A stretch of DNA of 64,000 nt from Betaproteobacteria bacterium UKL13-2 (GTDB lineage: Bacteria > Pseudomonadota > Gammaproteobacteria > Burkholderiales > Usitatibacteraceae), in NCBI GenBank assembly GCA_001602455.1, contig CP012157.1, positions 1,421,733 to 1,485,732 of the forward strand. The letters run 5' to 3'. The notes beneath the pieces were generated by a model that had not been told where the DNA came from, ran no database searches, and saw nothing but the letters and a program-made list of their open reading frames with translations. The position numbers and the translations under genes were made by a program. Each line of letters begins with the position of its first letter. Positions within the stretch are counted from its first letter, which is position 1. Shown one piece after another: positions 61,663 to 64,000 of the stretch.

Positions 61663-61749
61663 GGCAGTTCCTGAGTAATCAATGGGAGCCTCATGCCAAT
61701 CGTAACTGGCAATGAGGGGACACAACCGGGCAGCGATGTCAGCGCGACA

Positions 61750-62172
61750 TCAAATGCGCAGGGTCGCGTTTCTCAGGAACGGCGGACTCGTGGCGACGCG
61801 ATCGGCAGGGCGCAGTGCCCGGGCGCGGTGGATCTCGACGTGGGTAACACTTGGGACGGAAAAGACGGCGACAAAGCTAATCTGATCCGCTGCAAACGGC
61901 TTGGCGAGGTTTTGATGGCCGCTTTCGCAGTGCTGTTTGCAAAGTGCCGCGTCACCGCCGATGCTGCTGGCGTTCTCAGACGGGCAATCACAATCGCGTC
62001 CGCTTTCCATTGCATGATGTGTCATCAATGCGGCGGATGAAGAAATTTTCATTGGCGAGCAGGCGTGCATGGCCACAGCGAGCTGGCTTACGCTGAGCAG
62101 CAATATGGTCAATGCGGCGATGAGCCGCTTGCCCTGCAAATGAAAGTGGAGACAGTGGAAAAGACGCTTCAT
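61750..62172 (-). CDS. exported Cys/His-rich small protein
   Basis: A 140-residue protein with a signal peptide (LIAALTILLLSVSQLAVAMH) and a Cys/His-rich mature part (MHACSPMKISSS, MTHHAMESGRDCDCPSE, LCKQHCESGHQ), as in small copper-resistance proteins. I cannot assign a named family. It is the first gene of the minus-strand metal-related group. Confidence 0.6.
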   Translation of the reverse strand: MKRLFHCLHFHLQGKRLIAALTILLLSVSQLAVAMHACSPMKISSSAALMTHHAMESGRDCDCPSENASSIGGDAALCKQHCESGHQNLAKPFAADQISFVAVFSVPSVTHVEIHRARALRPADRVATSPPFLRNATLRI

Positions 62173-62306
62173 ATTGAAGTATGGGTACAAAAAACCGAAA
62201 AAGTTCAGATATTGGAGCGGTCGGGTGTCAAAATGCTGTCATCAGGCGCGATTTTTGCACTTTTTAACGATGACCCCTAATGAGCCGACGAGCTGGAGTA
62301 TGACTG

Positions 62307-63989
62307 ATGGATGTTAGGTTTGACCGATTTTATCGCTTTGCGGAGTTTTCTGAAATCTTGCAGTGGTACGCCGCAACCTACCCGGAAATTCTCTCTATTG
62401 AGTCCATCGGCAAGAGTTTTGAAGGGCGCGATATTTGGGTGTTGACGGCCACCAACATCAAAACTGGCGCGGCTGCGGACAAACCCGCCTACTGGATTGA
62501 CGGCAACATTCACGCCAGTGAGTTGGCGGCAACCACCGCCTCGTTGTATTTCATCAACACACTGGTCACGCAGTACGGCAAGCGCGACGACATTACCCGC
62601 TGCCTCGATACTCGGGCCTACTACATTTGTCCGCGCATGAATCCAGATGGCGCGGAATGGGCGATGCGAGACTCACCGAAAATTGTTCGCTCATCAACGC
62701 GCCCATATCCCTTCGACGAGGAGCCCGTTGATGGATTAGACATCGAAGATATCGATGGCGATGGACGTATCCTGTCGATGCGTATTCCTGATGCGAACGG
62801 CAATTGGAAGTGCCATCCCGATAATCCACGCTTGATGATCGCGCGCGAACCGACAGAGTACGGTGGTCAGTATTACCGAATGCTGCCAGAGGGCAGTCTG
62901 CGCGACTATGACGGCTATACGGTGAAGGTCAACAAGGACAAGGCGGGCCTCGACCTTAACCGCAACTTCCCGGCCGGCTGGCGCCAAGAGTTTGAACAAC
63001 TCGGTGCGGGCCCTTATCCGACCTCCGAGCCGGAAGTACGCGCCGTGGTGCAGTTCATCTGTGACCACACCAATATTACGGGCGGAACGACGTTTCACAC
63101 ATGGAGCGGAGTGCTGTTGCGGCCTTCCGGTACAACCCCCGATGATGATATGCCTGCCGAAGATTTGTGGGAGTACAAGCGGCAAGGTGAAAAAGGCACC
63201 GCGATTACGGGCTATCCCGCGATCAGCACCTATCACGAGTTTCGCTACCACCCCAAAGAGGTGATCACCGGCACGTTTAATTGGATTTATGACCACCTCG
63301 GGTTGTACGAATGGACAGTCGAAATTTGGTGTCCGATGCGTGAAGCGGGCATTACTAACTACAAGTACATCGACTGGTTCCGTTCACACCCTGTTGAAGA
63401 TGACGTGAAGATGCTGGCGTGGGCAGATCGCGAACTCAGCGGGCAGGGCTACGTGGATTGGTACAAGTTTGATCATCCACAGTTAGGGCCAGTCGAAATT
63501 GGCGGCTGGAATAAGCTTCTTGCGTTTCGTAATCCTCCGCCACACCTGCTCGAAAAGGAAGTGGCGAAGTTTCCCGATCTGTTGATCCATCAAGCGCTGA
63601 TCTCGCCAAAAATCGAGATTTACGACCTGAAGTCCGAACGGGTTGCCGAGGGTACTTTCCGCCTGACGCTGGTTGTGCAGAACACGGGCTACCTGCCGAG
63701 TTACGTTTCCAAGCGCGCCAAGTCGCGCGGACAATCGCGTGGCGTGATCGCAGAAATTACCTTGCCGACTGGGGCAGCGCTGGTGAGTGGGGATGTGCGT
63801 GACAACATGGGCGAGCTTGAGGGACGCGCCTACAAACCAACGCTCATGAGCTTCTGGACCGATCCCTGCCCCACCGCAGACCGTGCGGTCACCGAATGGG
63901 TGGTGGCGGCTAAAGTCGGCGAGAAAGTGGCGATTACGGTTCGACACGATAAGGCAGGAGTCAGCCGCGGAACGGTGATACTCAAATGA
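62307..63989 (+). CDS. M14-family zinc carboxypeptidase
   Basis: A 560-residue protein from ATG 62307 with GGAG nine bases upstream. Zinc ligands are H and E of GNIHASEL near residue 72 and the His of GGTTFHTWSGVLLRP near 268; the catalytic Glu is in GLYEWTVEIW near 340. NRNFPAGWRQEFEQLGAGPY includes the substrate Asn-Arg pair. The last 140 residues form a beta-rich extra domain. No signal peptide is visible, so a cytosolic peptidase or amidohydrolase is likely. Confidence 0.92.
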   Translation: MDVRFDRFYRFAEFSEILQWYAATYPEILSIESIGKSFEGRDIWVLTATNIKTGAAADKPAYWIDGNIHASELAATTASLYFINTLVTQYGKRDDITRCLDTRAYYICPRMNPDGAEWAMRDSPKIVRSSTRPYPFDEEPVDGLDIEDIDGDGRILSMRIPDANGNWKCHPDNPRLMIAREPTEYGGQYYRMLPEGSLRDYDGYTVKVNKDKAGLDLNRNFPAGWRQEFEQLGAGPYPTSEPEVRAVVQFICDHTNITGGTTFHTWSGVLLRPSGTTPDDDMPAEDLWEYKRQGEKGTAITGYPAISTYHEFRYHPKEVITGTFNWIYDHLGLYEWTVEIWCPMREAGITNYKYIDWFRSHPVEDDVKMLAWADRELSGQGYVDWYKFDHPQLGPVEIGGWNKLLAFRNPPPHLLEKEVAKFPDLLIHQALISPKIEIYDLKSERVAEGTFRLTLVVQNTGYLPSYVSKRAKSRGQSRGVIAEITLPTGAALVSGDVRDNMGELEGRAYKPTLMSFWTDPCPTADRAVTEWVVAAKVGEKVAITVRHDKAGVSRGTVILK

Positions 63990-64000
63990 TGATTACTCGC

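Noticed and set aside
63986-64000. ATG overlapping the last stop, a possible next gene
   Set aside because: Only five codons are visible and no family can be judged.

Overview
The window looks like a chromosomal segment of a betaproteobacterium, probably Burkholderiales-like and possibly uncultured. Reasons are the TctC/Bug-type binding-protein genes (one intact in a tctCBA set, one remnant), the DUF6352 gene, a MerTP-like pair, HtpX, and moderately high GC with few RNA features. The species assignment is inference. No rRNA, tRNA or CRISPR array was seen.

Positions 1 to about 44.6 kb are dominated by one large catabolic gene cluster whose substrate I cannot name. It holds two TonB-dependent receptors, secreted VOC-fold and Tat-type flavin amine oxidase proteins, an MFS permease, a nitrilase-like protein, an amidase, three alpha/beta-hydrolase modules without the usual serine, a VAO-type flavin oxidase and an SDR. 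It also holds a PaaK-like CoA ligase, an acyl-CoA dehydrogenase, an enoyl-CoA hydratase, a MaoC hydratase, an HpcH/CitE-type lyase, two class III CoA transferases, two tandem MmgE/PrpD proteins and several DUF proteins. A 12-bp palindrome, TTGTCCGGACAA or a one-base variant, occurs nine times. It lies in five intergenic control regions and just upstream of the tandem hydrolase gene. Two copies sit in the divergent promoter of a HutC-type GntR regulator gene (32844-33566). The simplest reading is an autoregulated local regulon: two receptors import a compound, periplasmic enzymes begin to process it, and the cytoplasmic CoA-ester enzymes finish it.

The cluster is interrupted twice. At 3.4-4.5 kb there are orphan toxin-antitoxin pieces (an XRE antitoxin-like protein and a BrnT toxin-like protein). 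At 23.8-28.6 kb there is a patch that resembles an integron cassette array without an integrase. It carries attC-like hairpins, a GFA-domain gene, a SRPBCC-like gene, an N4-cytosine-type DNA methyltransferase with a HEAT-repeat partner (candidate restriction-modification pair), a 145-bp direct repeat, and a mazF-like gene with an apparent frameshift beside a ribbon-helix-helix antitoxin gene.

From 44.6 to 64 kb the content is more ordinary: a REC-PAS-GGDEF-EAL protein, a second GGDEF protein, glycerol kinase, HtpX, a DUF6352 protein, an acyltransferase, a tctCBA tricarboxylate-type transporter, an M13 metallopeptidase, a MerT/MerP-like pair with two uncharacterised exported proteins, and an M14 carboxypeptidase. 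Two copies of a 122-bp MITE-like element lie here. One is inserted in frame inside the signal-peptide region of tctC, and the other supplies the 3' end of the merT-like gene.
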